Source of the DNA: Chloroflexota bacterium
GTDB taxonomy: Bacteria; Chloroflexota; Anaerolineae; Anaerolineales; UBA4823
Assembly (NCBI GenBank): GCA_029782365.1
Contig: JAKOUW010000235.1
Coordinates: forward strand, 1 to 64,000
DNA: 64,000 nucleotides
Direction of reading: 5' to 3'
Both the position numbers and the translations under genes were made by a program. A model generated the notes under the pieces. That model had not been told where the DNA came from and did no database searches. It saw only the letters and a program-made list of their open reading frames with translations. Positions 51,672 to 60,349 of this stretch are shown piece after piece (the first letter of the stretch is position 1; every line of letters starts with the position of its first letter).

Positions 51672-53228
51672 TCACATCTCTTGAGTGGGCAAATACGGCA
51701 TTTTTGGACCGGGCAACTGGATGAGGTTCGCTAAAGCTGAGCGCATGGCAGTACGGTCGTCCCAGGGGTATTCGATTGTTCCAAAACACATCGACTGTTC
51801 ATGACCTTTGCCGCAGGCAATGACCACATCGCCGGGGGCTGCTTGCGCAACAGCAAAACGGATAGCTTCACCCCGGTCTGGTATTCGCCAGAAAGTTTTG
51901 CCTTCCTTGCCTTGTTTTGATTCTACACCTTTTGTCATTTCCGCGAGGATCGAATCCAGTGATTCGGTGCGCGGATCTTCGGCAGTCAGGATGGTCAGGT
52001 CAGCCCATTGGCCGGCAACTTCAGCCATCATCACTCGTTTCTGGCGGTCGCGCAGGCCGGCTGATCCAAAGACGCAGATCACTTTGCCTCGGGTCATCTG
52101 GCGCACCGTTTCCAGCGTGCGCCGCAAAGCATTGGGCGTATGGGCGAAATCGACAAGGGCAATAAAATCCTGACCCATTTCGATCCGTTCCATCCTGCCT
52201 GGGATGCCTGCCAACGCCTTCACACCATTTTCCAGAGCCACAGCCCCGATTCCCAGCCCGTCGGCAACCGCCGCGCAGGCCGCCAGGATGTTTGAAACAT
52301 TATAATCGCCCACCAGGTTTGATTCGATTCGAGCCTCAATGCCAGGGGTGTGTACCAGGAAATGCAACCTGGGTGTATAGATAATATCGCTCGCCCAATA
52401 ATCCGCTTGCGCCAGGCTGTAGGATATCCGGCGTACGCCGGGACAGCCATCGGCAAACCTGGATAAAAATTCATACGAACTGTCATCGCGGTTCAACACC
52501 GCCAGGCGCGGGTTGCCCTGCGGCTTGGGGCGGGTGAGCGCCAGGCTTTCAAACAGGCGCGCCTTGGCTGCCCGGTAATTCTCAAATGTGCCGTGATCAT
52601 TGAGATGTTCGTGGGTGATATTGGTAATGACGCCGATATCGAATTCGCAGGCATCCACACGGTTCTGCGCCCAACCATGCGAAGTGGTTTCCAACACGCA
52701 ATGGGTCAGTCCGGCCTCAACCATCATCGCCAGGTAACGCTGGACATCCAGGGCATCGGGCGTGGTGACATGGAAGCCGGTGTCCAACACCTGGTCGCCG
52801 ATGACTGCATTGACTGTAGAGATCATACCGGCGCGCAAGCCTGCCGCCAGAAGTATCTGGTAGATCAGGTTTGTGGTGGTCGTCTTGCCGTCGGTGCCCG
52901 TGACGCCGATCATCGCCATCCGGCGCGCCGGGTAATCATAAAATGCAGCCGCCAGGTAAGCTAACAGCAAGCGGGAATCGGCCGCCTGGATATAAGGCAC
53001 GCTGAGTTCTAAGCCAGCTTGAGTGCCAACCACGGCAGCCGCTCCCTGGGTAATGGCTTGAGAGATAAAGTGGTGCCCATCCACTGTCGCTCCTGTGACA
53101 GCCACGAACAAGGAACCTTTATCCACCTTGCGAGAATCTGAAGTTAAAGAGGAGATCTGAAGATCCGGGATGTCCGTGATAATGGGCACTGGAATATCGG
53201 AAAACAGCTCAGGCAGCGATTTCACCAT
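51672..53228 (-). CDS. murE: UDP-N-acetylmuramoyl-tripeptide ligase MurE
   Basis: 518 residues. ATP site GTDGKTTT (111-118), substrate region LTSDSRKVDKG, and the C-terminal TAEDPRTESLDSI. MurE adds the third amino acid to UDP-MurNAc-L-Ala-D-Glu. The usual meso-diaminopimelate motif is DNPR; here it is EDPR, so the amino acid added is uncertain; Chloroflexus-type walls use L-ornithine. Start ATG 53228, cytoplasmic. It ends 11 nt before the PilZ gene. Confidence 0.88.
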   Translation of the reverse strand: MVKSLPELFSDIPVPIITDIPDLQISSLTSDSRKVDKGSLFVAVTGATVDGHHFISQAITQGAAAVVGTQAGLELSVPYIQAADSRLLLAYLAAAFYDYPARRMAMIGVTGTDGKTTTTNLIYQILLAAGLRAGMISTVNAVIGDQVLDTGFHVTTPDALDVQRYLAMMVEAGLTHCVLETTSHGWAQNRVDACEFDIGVITNITHEHLNDHGTFENYRAAKARLFESLALTRPKPQGNPRLAVLNRDDSSYEFLSRFADGCPGVRRISYSLAQADYWASDIIYTPRLHFLVHTPGIEARIESNLVGDYNVSNILAACAAVADGLGIGAVALENGVKALAGIPGRMERIEMGQDFIALVDFAHTPNALRRTLETVRQMTRGKVICVFGSAGLRDRQKRVMMAEVAGQWADLTILTAEDPRTESLDSILAEMTKGVESKQGKEGKTFWRIPDRGEAIRFAVAQAAPGDVVIACGKGHEQSMCFGTIEYPWDDRTAMRSALANLIQLPGPKMPYLPTQEM

Positions 53229-53270
53229 GGCTGGTTAATCATAAAGCAAAAAAGCAAATAATAAAAGAAT

Positions 53271-53308
53271 CAACGCGGCGCCGATGATAAATGTCCGGCG
53301 CCGCGTTG
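53271..53308 (-). terminator. Rho-independent terminator of the atp operon
   Basis: CAACGCGGCGCCG and CGGCGCCGCGTTG (13 bp) pair around a 12-nt loop; on the minus strand ATTCTTTTATTATTTGC follows. It closes the operon right after the b-delta gene. Confidence 0.75.
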
Positions 53309-53338
53309 GTTGAAATTAGTACAAAAAACGCCTGACGA

Positions 53339-54076
53339 TCAAACCAGGCTCTGTTTCAAACTGTCCAATTGGCCTGCCACGGAGGCATCCAACACTTTAC
53401 CGCCTGCCTTGATCACCAATCCACCCAAAATAGATGGATCGACGCGGAAGGTCACGGTAGCCTGGCTGCCCAACTTAGACAGCACATCTCGCTTGACAAT
53501 TTCTTTTTCCTCAGGGGTGAGAGTCACTGCGCTGGTCACATCCGCTGAAGAACCTGACAAGCCGGCGCCTTCCAACACGACTACTCTGCCAGATTTCACA
53601 CCCGAGAAGAACTCATTGATCAGGCTGTGCTGGCGCTGCTCATCGAGCGATACGCCGATCAATTTTTGCGCAGCGGCGATTGAAAGCGCCGCCACCTGGC
53701 CGCGCAGATCGCCCAGGATGCGCTCACGCTCAGCCTGCGCTTCTGCCATGGCCGATTCACGCTGTTTTGCAAGATCGGCTTCGGCAAGAGTCTTCATTTC
53801 GCCAGCGACCTTTTCGGCACGTTCGGTGGCATCTTTTACTACACCGGCAGCCTTAGCCTGGGCATCTGCCAGGATCTTGGCGGCCTCTTTTTCGGCGTTG
53901 GCGCGGGCTTCTGCAGCCACGCGCGCATCTTCCAGGCCCTGGGCGATCTTATTCTTGCGATCGGACAGCATTTTCAGCACAGGCCGGTAGGCAAAAGCGT
54001 ACAATAATACAGCCAGCACCGAAAAATTCAGGACCTGGAAAAGGAAGAATCCCAGGTTAATCCCAAGTTTTTCCAT
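53339..54076 (-). CDS. atpF: ATP synthase subunit b fused to a delta C-terminal domain
   Basis: 245 residues. Residues 1-165 are b-like: a membrane helix (about 7-28) and a long Ala/Glu/Lys coiled coil. Residues about 180-245 (VTSAVTLTPEEKEIVKRDVL ... VDPSILGGLVIKAGGKVLD) match the C-terminal beta domain of subunit delta/OSCP. The helical N-domain of delta that sits on top of F1 is missing. This may replace both subunits in part. Start ATG 54076; last gene of the operon, with F1 genes not following. Confidence 0.8.
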   Translation of the reverse strand: MEKLGINLGFFLFQVLNFSVLAVLLYAFAYRPVLKMLSDRKNKIAQGLEDARVAAEARANAEKEAAKILADAQAKAAGVVKDATERAEKVAGEMKTLAEADLAKQRESAMAEAQAERERILGDLRGQVAALSIAAAQKLIGVSLDEQRQHSLINEFFSGVKSGRVVVLEGAGLSGSSADVTSAVTLTPEEKEIVKRDVLSKLGSQATVTFRVDPSILGGLVIKAGGKVLDASVAGQLDSLKQSLV

Positions 54077-54086
54077 CGAACGCTCC

Positions 54087-54323
54087 TTAAGCGGCGAAAA
54101 TAATAATCAGGGCAACAGCCAGGGCGTAAATGGCGACCGCTTCCGCGAAAGCCATACCCAGGATCATGTTCGTCTGGATAATTGGGGCTGCATCGGGGTT
54201 GCGTCCCATCGCCTGCACACCGCCCATCGCTGCCAGGCCAACACCTACACCAGCGCCGATAGCGCCTAACATTGCCAGGCCAGCGCCTAACAATTTCAAT
54301 CCGATTTGAATATCTCCGGTCAT
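54087..54323 (-). CDS. atpE: ATP synthase subunit c
   Basis: 78 residues, two helices and a polar loop RNPDAAP. The ion-binding E61 (AFAEAVAIY) is in the second helix; the residue after is Ala not Ser/Thr, so proton rather than sodium coupling is likely. N-terminal hairpin has the Gly-rich GAIGAGVGVGLA pattern for close packing in the ring. Confidence 0.95.
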   Translation of the reverse strand: MTGDIQIGLKLLGAGLAMLGAIGAGVGVGLAAMGGVQAMGRNPDAAPIIQTNMILGMAFAEAVAIYALAVALIIIFAA

Positions 54324-54363
54324 TTTCTTGTCTCTCCTTTAGAAAAATATTTAATTATTCAAC

Positions 54364-55434
54364 TTAGTGGGCAGGCGCGTGCTCTTCTTCGTGGTGCTCT
54401 TCGCCGTGATGGCTGACGGTTGCGCCGCTGGCAAACATCAGAGCCAGCAGTGAGAACACATAGGCCTGGATGATGCCAAAGAACACTTCAAAGATGTAGA
54501 GGCCGGCGGGGACGACAACTGCAGTGAGAGCGCCGACAATCGATAACAACAGCGCGCCAGCAAAGATGTTGCCGAACAACCGGAATGCAAACGAAAGAAC
54601 TTTTGCCAGTTCAAGGATAATTTCCAATAAACCGACGCCAAAGTCAATCAGGCCGAAGGGACCGCCGTTCACCAGCCGGTTGAACTGGAAAAACTTGCCG
54701 AAATATCCGGGACCAAGCGCCCAAACGCCATACACCTGGACCATGATCACGGTTACCACCGCCAGGGCAAAGGTGAAATTCAAATCCGTCGCCGAGCCGC
54801 GTAAGAAAGGCACGACTTCGTAATATTTATCAGCCGAGACCTCGGTTGCGCCGGCAAAAGCTTCTCCTTCAGGTTTCGCTTCACCTTCGGCGGTTGCTTC
54901 GCCTTTCGGCATGGGTTGGTTCTTATCCAGCGTCCACAAGAAACCCGGGATCAATTCGACCGCTTTGTAACCATAGTTACCGTGGCCCTGTTTCATGTAG
55001 CCAATGCTCTCGAAACCAGGCACCAGTTTCACCATGTTGGCCGTGAACACCAGCAGAAAAATTGTACCGGTCAAGGGGAAAATCCGGCTGGCCCATTTGC
55101 CTGCCGAGCCTTGAGCCATATCCCAAAACATCTCAATCAACATTTCAAAGAAATTATAAAATCCGCTGGGGATCAGCTTGCCGCTTCTCACAAACCGGTA
55201 AGCGCCGAAGGCAGCCAACAGCAGAAGCAAATCCGCCAACAAAGTTGCCAGAATGGTGTTGGTGATATGAAAACCACCGATGCTGAGCCCGGTTGGCTCG
55301 CCTGGCAGAACTACCAGCGGGGCGATCGGCTTGAGGATGCCAACCGGCCCAAAAGCGCAGTATGCACCGATGACCACCAGGCCAAGGATGATCCAACGCT
55401 TTACAGGTGTGCGTTTCTTGGTTGTGTCACTCAC
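54364..55434 (-). CDS. atpB: ATP synthase subunit a, with acidic insertion
   Basis: 356 residues against 240-280 usual. Membrane core is normal; the essential Arg is in LSFAFRLFGNIFAG. Extra parts: a Glu/Ala-rich insertion at about 175-205 with repeats GEATAEGEAKPEGEAF between helices, and a His/Glu-rich tail (HHGEEHHEEEHAPAH). The gene starts inside the end of atpZ (overlap at 55431-55434). The insertion probably faces outside, from its place in the topology. Confidence 0.93.
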   Translation of the reverse strand: MSDTTKKRTPVKRWIILGLVVIGAYCAFGPVGILKPIAPLVVLPGEPTGLSIGGFHITNTILATLLADLLLLLAAFGAYRFVRSGKLIPSGFYNFFEMLIEMFWDMAQGSAGKWASRIFPLTGTIFLLVFTANMVKLVPGFESIGYMKQGHGNYGYKAVELIPGFLWTLDKNQPMPKGEATAEGEAKPEGEAFAGATEVSADKYYEVVPFLRGSATDLNFTFALAVVTVIMVQVYGVWALGPGYFGKFFQFNRLVNGGPFGLIDFGVGLLEIILELAKVLSFAFRLFGNIFAGALLLSIVGALTAVVVPAGLYIFEVFFGIIQAYVFSLLALMFASGATVSHHGEEHHEEEHAPAH

Positions 55435-55736
55435 TCGTCTTGTCCTCCTTCATCATCATAATCTCCCCGGGGATATTTCCCGCGAGGCATGGGAATTTTA
55501 GCCACCGCATTTTGCGCCACCCTGTAAACCAGGTAAAGGGATACCGGGCAGGCGACAACGACCAAAACGATTGTAAAGAGCGGCCTGGTGCCGAGCAGCC
55601 GGTCGAGGAAAATTCCACCCAGCGCTGCAGCCAGCACAACCACCACCACCGCAATGCCGACCTGCGCCGCCACCGAAATTCCCACCTCCAGGATGGGGTT
55701 GGGTTTGCGACCACCGGGCGGCTCAGGGCTGTTCAT
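55431..55736 (-). CDS. AtpZ/AtpI-like F0 assembly protein
   Basis: 101 residues. Two membrane helices (about 20-46 and 53-75) and a charged C-terminal tail (MPRGKYPRGDYDDEGGQDE). Position first in the atp operon and two-helix shape are those of AtpZ/AtpI, which aid c-ring assembly. ATG 55736 follows a TACAAT -10 by 9 nt, so the mRNA may have almost no leader. Confidence 0.78.
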   Translation of the reverse strand: MNSPEPPGGRKPNPILEVGISVAAQVGIAVVVVVLAAALGGIFLDRLLGTRPLFTIVLVVVACPVSLYLVYRVAQNAVAKIPMPRGKYPRGDYDDEGGQDE

Positions 55737-55745
55737 AGCGGCGGA

Positions 55746-55775
55746 ATTGTATCATATTTCACGAAAAATTGTCAA
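55746..55775 (-). promoter_or_regulatory. Promoter of the atp operon
   Basis: TTGACA (55770-55775), 18-nt spacer, TACAAT (55746-55751) with TGA before it. It lies between nuoN and atpZ, so read-through from the nuo operon is also possible because no terminator is visible. Confidence 0.65.
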
Positions 55776-55784
55776 TTAAAGGTT

Positions 55785-57221
55785 TTAAAACATCGCCGCG
55801 GCGGCGTTCATCGACCAGTTAAACCAAGGTGTGAAAAGCACCCCCAACAAAATAATGCCAAAAACCAGCACAGTCAGCGCCACGGCATGCGGCCGCGACA
55901 CTGGCAGAGGCTTGCTTTCATCTTCCAGGTTAGGTGCGCGGAACAAATAAACCACTTTGAGCACATTCAAATAGTAGTACAGGCCTATGATCGAATTCAG
56001 CACGCCCACGAAAGCCAGCCAGATCCAATCGGATTTGACGGCCGCCGCAAAGACGAAGAACTTGGCGACAAAACCCACCAGCGGTGGCATGCCCGCCAGC
56101 GACAGGAACGCCACCAACATCGCCAGCGCCAGGTAGGGTGAACGGCGACTGAGCCCGGCATAGGCGCTGATTTCATCCGATCCGATCACCCGCGAAACCA
56201 CCACCACAGAGCCAAAGGCTGCCAGGTTTGTCACCAGGTAACCGACCAAATAGAAGACCACTGCGCTCATACCAAGCTGGTTAAGCGCCACCACGCCGAT
56301 CAACATGTACCCGGCGTGAGCAATCGAGGAATAGGCCAGCAGGCGTTTGATGTTCTTCTGGGCCAGCGAGATCAGGTTGCCCACCGTCATGGTGGCGGTG
56401 GCGATAATCGCCAGCGCAACCGTCCAGGTGGAAGCTAACGGGAAAAACACCAACATCAGGAAACGCAGCAAAACGGCGAAGCCTGCCGCCTTAGACGCCG
56501 TCGAAAGATAACCAGCCACTGGCGTGGGTGAGCCTTCATATACATCCGGCGCCCAGAAATGGAAGGGAAAGGCAGAAATCTTAAAGCTCAGGCCGACCAG
56601 GATCAGGATCAACGCCCCAACCAGCGGCAGGGTCTCGGCACTGGCTGAGCCCAGTTTGGTCGCCAGCGCAGCAAAATCGGTCGTACCGGTAAAGCCAAAC
56701 ACCAAGCTGAAGCCATACAGCATGATGCTCGATGTCGCCGCGCCAAAGACCAGGTATTTGAAACCCGATTCGGTCGATTTAAAATCGGCACGCAGGAAAC
56801 CCGCCAGGATATACAGAGGAATTGAAGTAGTTTCGATCGCCAGGTACAGCATGATCAGATTGTTGGCCGAAGCCATCAGGTTCATCCCAATCAACGAAAC
56901 CAGCATCAAAATATAAAACTCACCGCGCTCACCCAGGCCGGCAAAATCCATGCCGAACAAAGCAGTTGCCGCGGCGCCAAATATGAACAGCAGTTTGAAG
57001 GAAAACGCCAACCAATCCTGACGGACCATGCCATTGAATGCTGTGGTAGATCCATTCGGCGCGCCGAACAGCAAGCTGACCACCAGAATGGCGCCCAGAC
57101 CGCCGGCTGTCAGCCAGCCCAGGCTGCGCCGCTTATCTTCAGGCCAGGCGGCATCGAATGCCAGCACAAAGCCAGCCAGAACGAGGATGAGAATTTCGGG
57201 CAAAACGGCCAGGAAATTCAT
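55785..57221 (-). CDS. nuoN: NADH-quinone oxidoreductase subunit N
   Basis: 478 residues, about 14 helices. Proton-channel Lys and Glu positions are seen in segments such as MLYLAIETTSIPLYILAGF and FHFWAPDVYEGSPTPVAGYL. Last gene of the nuo operon, directly ahead of the atp operon. Antiporter-like pump next to NuoM. Confidence 0.95.
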   Translation of the reverse strand: MNFLAVLPEILILVLAGFVLAFDAAWPEDKRRSLGWLTAGGLGAILVVSLLFGAPNGSTTAFNGMVRQDWLAFSFKLLFIFGAAATALFGMDFAGLGERGEFYILMLVSLIGMNLMASANNLIMLYLAIETTSIPLYILAGFLRADFKSTESGFKYLVFGAATSSIMLYGFSLVFGFTGTTDFAALATKLGSASAETLPLVGALILILVGLSFKISAFPFHFWAPDVYEGSPTPVAGYLSTASKAAGFAVLLRFLMLVFFPLASTWTVALAIIATATMTVGNLISLAQKNIKRLLAYSSIAHAGYMLIGVVALNQLGMSAVVFYLVGYLVTNLAAFGSVVVVSRVIGSDEISAYAGLSRRSPYLALAMLVAFLSLAGMPPLVGFVAKFFVFAAAVKSDWIWLAFVGVLNSIIGLYYYLNVLKVVYLFRAPNLEDESKPLPVSRPHAVALTVLVFGIILLGVLFTPWFNWSMNAAAAMF

Positions 57222-58766
57222 TTATGCACCTCCAACCAGGCGCAGGATGTGAGTGACGCCCGATGAGATCAGGCGGTCCATCACCGCCGGATACACGCCG
57301 ATGGTGATCATGATGAAGCACAGGGTGACCAGGGCCACTTTATCCAGCGTGGTGACATCGCCAAAGTGGTGCTCGTAATGCGGCATCTGGCCGAAGAACA
57401 CTGAGCCGATGATGCGGATAATGTAGGATGCAGTAATCACGATTGAGATCGAGGCGATGATCGCCACCCACGGGTTCACCCGCCAAACGCCCATGAAAAT
57501 CGGGAACTCAGCGGCAAATCCCGACAGCCCCGGCATGCCTAAGGAAACCAGCCCGCCGATGATGAAGGCCACGGTGACAACGGGCATCAATTTTGAAAAA
57601 CCGCCCAGTTCCGGGATCTGGCGAGTGTGCGAGCGGTCGTAAATCATACCGACTACGGCAAAGAAGAGAGCAGTCATCACGCCGTGAGAGAACATCTGCA
57701 TCCCGGCGCCCAACAGGCCTTCGCGCGTCAGGGTAGAAAAGCCCAGCATGACCAGTCCCATGTGCGAAACGCTCGAAAAACCGATGACATATTTGAAATC
57801 TTTTTGGATTGAGGCGATGAAAGCCCCGTAAACCACATTCACCAGGGCCAGGCTCATAATCCACGGCGCCCAGTGTCTGGCGCCTTCAGGCAGAAGCATG
57901 ATGCCAACCTTGAGGGCAGCGAATGCGCCAAGTTTCATCAGCACGCCTGCGTGGAACATCGAGACTGCCGTCGGCGCGGCCACGTGTCCATCGGGAGACC
58001 AGTTGTGGAATGGAAAGATGCCGCCCAGGATGGCAAAGCCCATGAACACGAAGGGGAACCAAAAGACCTGGAATGGCACGGCATTGCCGAACACATTATA
58101 GGACACCCCACTCAAAGCGCCATTTTGGATAGCTTCTGTGAGCCGGATCATATCGAATGAATTGATGCCTGCCGTGAAGTAAATCGCCAGGCCGCCGATC
58201 AAAGAGATGACCGAACCGATGAACAGGTAAAGAGTCAGCTTCATAGCTGCATATTCGCGGGTCTTCACCCAACCCCAAATGGAGATCAACAGGTACATCG
58301 GAAACACCGCGATTTCGTAGAAGAAAAACAGCATAAACAGGTCCTGCGCCACAAACACGCCAAACACGCCGCTGGCTAACAGGAACAGGAAAGCAAAGAA
58401 TTCGCGCGGGCGATCTTGGATGCCGGTTGAGAGATGGTGCTCTTCATCAAACTCGCCCCACGAAATCAGGACGCCGGTGAACATGACGACGCCGGTCAAA
58501 AGCACCAGCGGTGCGCTGATGCCATCGACAGCCACGTGAAAATCAATCCCCAGGAAAGGCAGCCAGGCGTATTTTTCAATGAACTGGTACTGCGGGCCAT
58601 TCGGATCGAAAGAGAAATACACCCACAATGAAAGCACAAGGGCAAACGCAGCCGCCAGCAAGGCGGTCGCCCGCACCTCGGTCTTGCGATCGGCCGGGAT
58701 CAACAAGATCAACATACCGGCCACCATGGGAGTCATGACAATAAAAGTCAGTACAGGAAACTGCAT
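57222..58766 (-). CDS. nuoM: NADH-quinone oxidoreductase subunit M (copy 2)
   Basis: 514 residues, about 14 helices. MLFFFYEIAVFPMYLLI holds the first helix Glu, FPFHNWSPDGHVAAPTAVSM the HxWxPDAH-like motif (here NWSPDGHVAAP), with the second Lys in KLGAFAALKVG. Antiporter-like pump. Overlaps the nuoN start by zero to one nt. Diverges clearly from the adjacent second nuoM. Confidence 0.95.
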   Translation of the reverse strand: MQFPVLTFIVMTPMVAGMLILLIPADRKTEVRATALLAAAFALVLSLWVYFSFDPNGPQYQFIEKYAWLPFLGIDFHVAVDGISAPLVLLTGVVMFTGVLISWGEFDEEHHLSTGIQDRPREFFAFLFLLASGVFGVFVAQDLFMLFFFYEIAVFPMYLLISIWGWVKTREYAAMKLTLYLFIGSVISLIGGLAIYFTAGINSFDMIRLTEAIQNGALSGVSYNVFGNAVPFQVFWFPFVFMGFAILGGIFPFHNWSPDGHVAAPTAVSMFHAGVLMKLGAFAALKVGIMLLPEGARHWAPWIMSLALVNVVYGAFIASIQKDFKYVIGFSSVSHMGLVMLGFSTLTREGLLGAGMQMFSHGVMTALFFAVVGMIYDRSHTRQIPELGGFSKLMPVVTVAFIIGGLVSLGMPGLSGFAAEFPIFMGVWRVNPWVAIIASISIVITASYIIRIIGSVFFGQMPHYEHHFGDVTTLDKVALVTLCFIMITIGVYPAVMDRLISSGVTHILRLVGGA

Positions 58767-58774
58767 GGGTCACC

Positions 58775-60340
58775 TCACTTGAAGAGCATCAGCATGGCTG
58801 AATTGATCGTGTCTAACAGCCAGCCGGGCCAGACGCCGATCCACAGGATCAAAACCATCAGCGGGGCCATAACCAGGATCTCTCGCGAGCTGATTTCGCT
58901 GAGATGACCGATCCAGTTCTGGTTGGTTGGGCCATGAAGCACTTTCTTGATCCCTTTGAGGATATAAGCGCCGGTGAAGAACAGGCCGATCATGCTCAAG
59001 GCAGTATAGAAAGGCAGCAGGGGCCAGGAACCTCGGACAACCAGGAATTCGGAGATGAAGCCGTTAAGACCGGGCAGGCCGAGCGAGGCCATGGAGGTAA
59101 AGATCAAAATGCCGCCATACACGGGCACCAGCGGGAAAAGACCGCCAAAATCATCCAGGTTGCGGGTGTGCGTGCGTTCATAGATTACACCGACCAGGAA
59201 GAACATGCCAGCCGCCGATAGACCGTGGTTGAACATCTGCAACACTGCTCCATCCAGGGCGATTTTGGCGTGGTCACCCTGACCGAGCACCGAAGCGGCC
59301 GCGGCGATGCCCAGCACCACAAAACCCATGTGGTTGACTGAGGAGTACGCCACCAGACGTTTGAAGTCTGTCTGGCCATACGCAGCCAGTGCGCCAAAGA
59401 TGATCGCCATGGTCGCCAGAAAAGCCAGCGCCGGTGCGTACATCTGCGATTCGGCCGGGTAAAGCGGCAGCACCAGACGCAGGAAGCCGTATGCGCCCAG
59501 CTTGAGCAGCACGCCCGCCAGGATCATCGAGCCTGCAGTGGGCGCTTCGGTATGCGCGTCGGGTAGCCAGGTGTGGAACGGCCACAGCGGCACTTTGAGG
59601 GCAAATGCAATGGCAAAAGCCCAGAAGGCAACCGATTTTACCGACTCCACCGGCAAGAAGAAGGGCACGCGCATTTGCGTTAAGCCCGGCCAGGTCTCAA
59701 ACAACTGTGTCAAATCATATGTGCCCGCCGCCACGCCAATCAACTGGATCGCCAGCAGCAAGCCCAGCGAACCGGCCATGGTATAGATCAAGAATTTGAA
59801 TGAAGCATAGGTGCGGGCCGGGATTTTCTGGCCGAAAACTTCACGTTCGCCTTTTTCCGAACCCCATTGGTTGATCAGGAAGTACATCGGCACCAAACCA
59901 ATTTCCCAGAAGACAAAGAACAATAAAAGGTCTAACGCCATGAACACACCCAGCATACCCGTTTCGAGCATGAGGAAGAGGATCATGTAGGCTTTCACGC
60001 TGTAGGCCTTTGATTTGTCCTCAACGTTGAACGATGCCAGGATCGCAATGGGGGTGAGCAGTGTGGTCAGCAGGACCATGCTCAACGAGAGTCCGTCCAG
60101 GCCGAGGTGGTAGGTTGAATTCAACGCCGGGTACCAGATATAATTTTCAATGTATTGAAAACCTGCCCGATGTTGGTCAAAACCAAACCAGACTGCTATG
60201 GTCAAACCGAGCGGGATCAGACTGCCCAGCAAGGCCGTCCAGCGCAAGAGAGTTTTTTCCCCACGCGGCAAAAATGCCATGAGGAATGCTACGAAGGTCG
60301 GCGAAAACAAGATGAGAGAGAGAACACGTGTTGGCTCCAT
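58775..60340 (-). CDS. nuoM: NADH-quinone oxidoreductase subunit M (copy 1)
   Basis: 521 residues, about 14 helices, with VFWEIGLVPMYFLINQWG, PFHTWLPDAHTEAPTAGSMI and LKLGAYGFLRL, the classic NuoM motifs. More standard than the next gene. Two NuoM in tandem may mean an extra antiporter module (2M type of complex I). Confidence 0.95.
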   Translation of the reverse strand: MEPTRVLSLILFSPTFVAFLMAFLPRGEKTLLRWTALLGSLIPLGLTIAVWFGFDQHRAGFQYIENYIWYPALNSTYHLGLDGLSLSMVLLTTLLTPIAILASFNVEDKSKAYSVKAYMILFLMLETGMLGVFMALDLLLFFVFWEIGLVPMYFLINQWGSEKGEREVFGQKIPARTYASFKFLIYTMAGSLGLLLAIQLIGVAAGTYDLTQLFETWPGLTQMRVPFFLPVESVKSVAFWAFAIAFALKVPLWPFHTWLPDAHTEAPTAGSMILAGVLLKLGAYGFLRLVLPLYPAESQMYAPALAFLATMAIIFGALAAYGQTDFKRLVAYSSVNHMGFVVLGIAAAASVLGQGDHAKIALDGAVLQMFNHGLSAAGMFFLVGVIYERTHTRNLDDFGGLFPLVPVYGGILIFTSMASLGLPGLNGFISEFLVVRGSWPLLPFYTALSMIGLFFTGAYILKGIKKVLHGPTNQNWIGHLSEISSREILVMAPLMVLILWIGVWPGWLLDTINSAMLMLFK

Positions 60341-60349
60341 GGTTCGCTC

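Noticed and set aside
53310..53990. 226-codon plus-strand frame opposite the ATP synthase b-delta gene
   Set aside because: Long antisense frame typical of Ala-rich coding DNA; no motif, and the minus-strand protein is clear.
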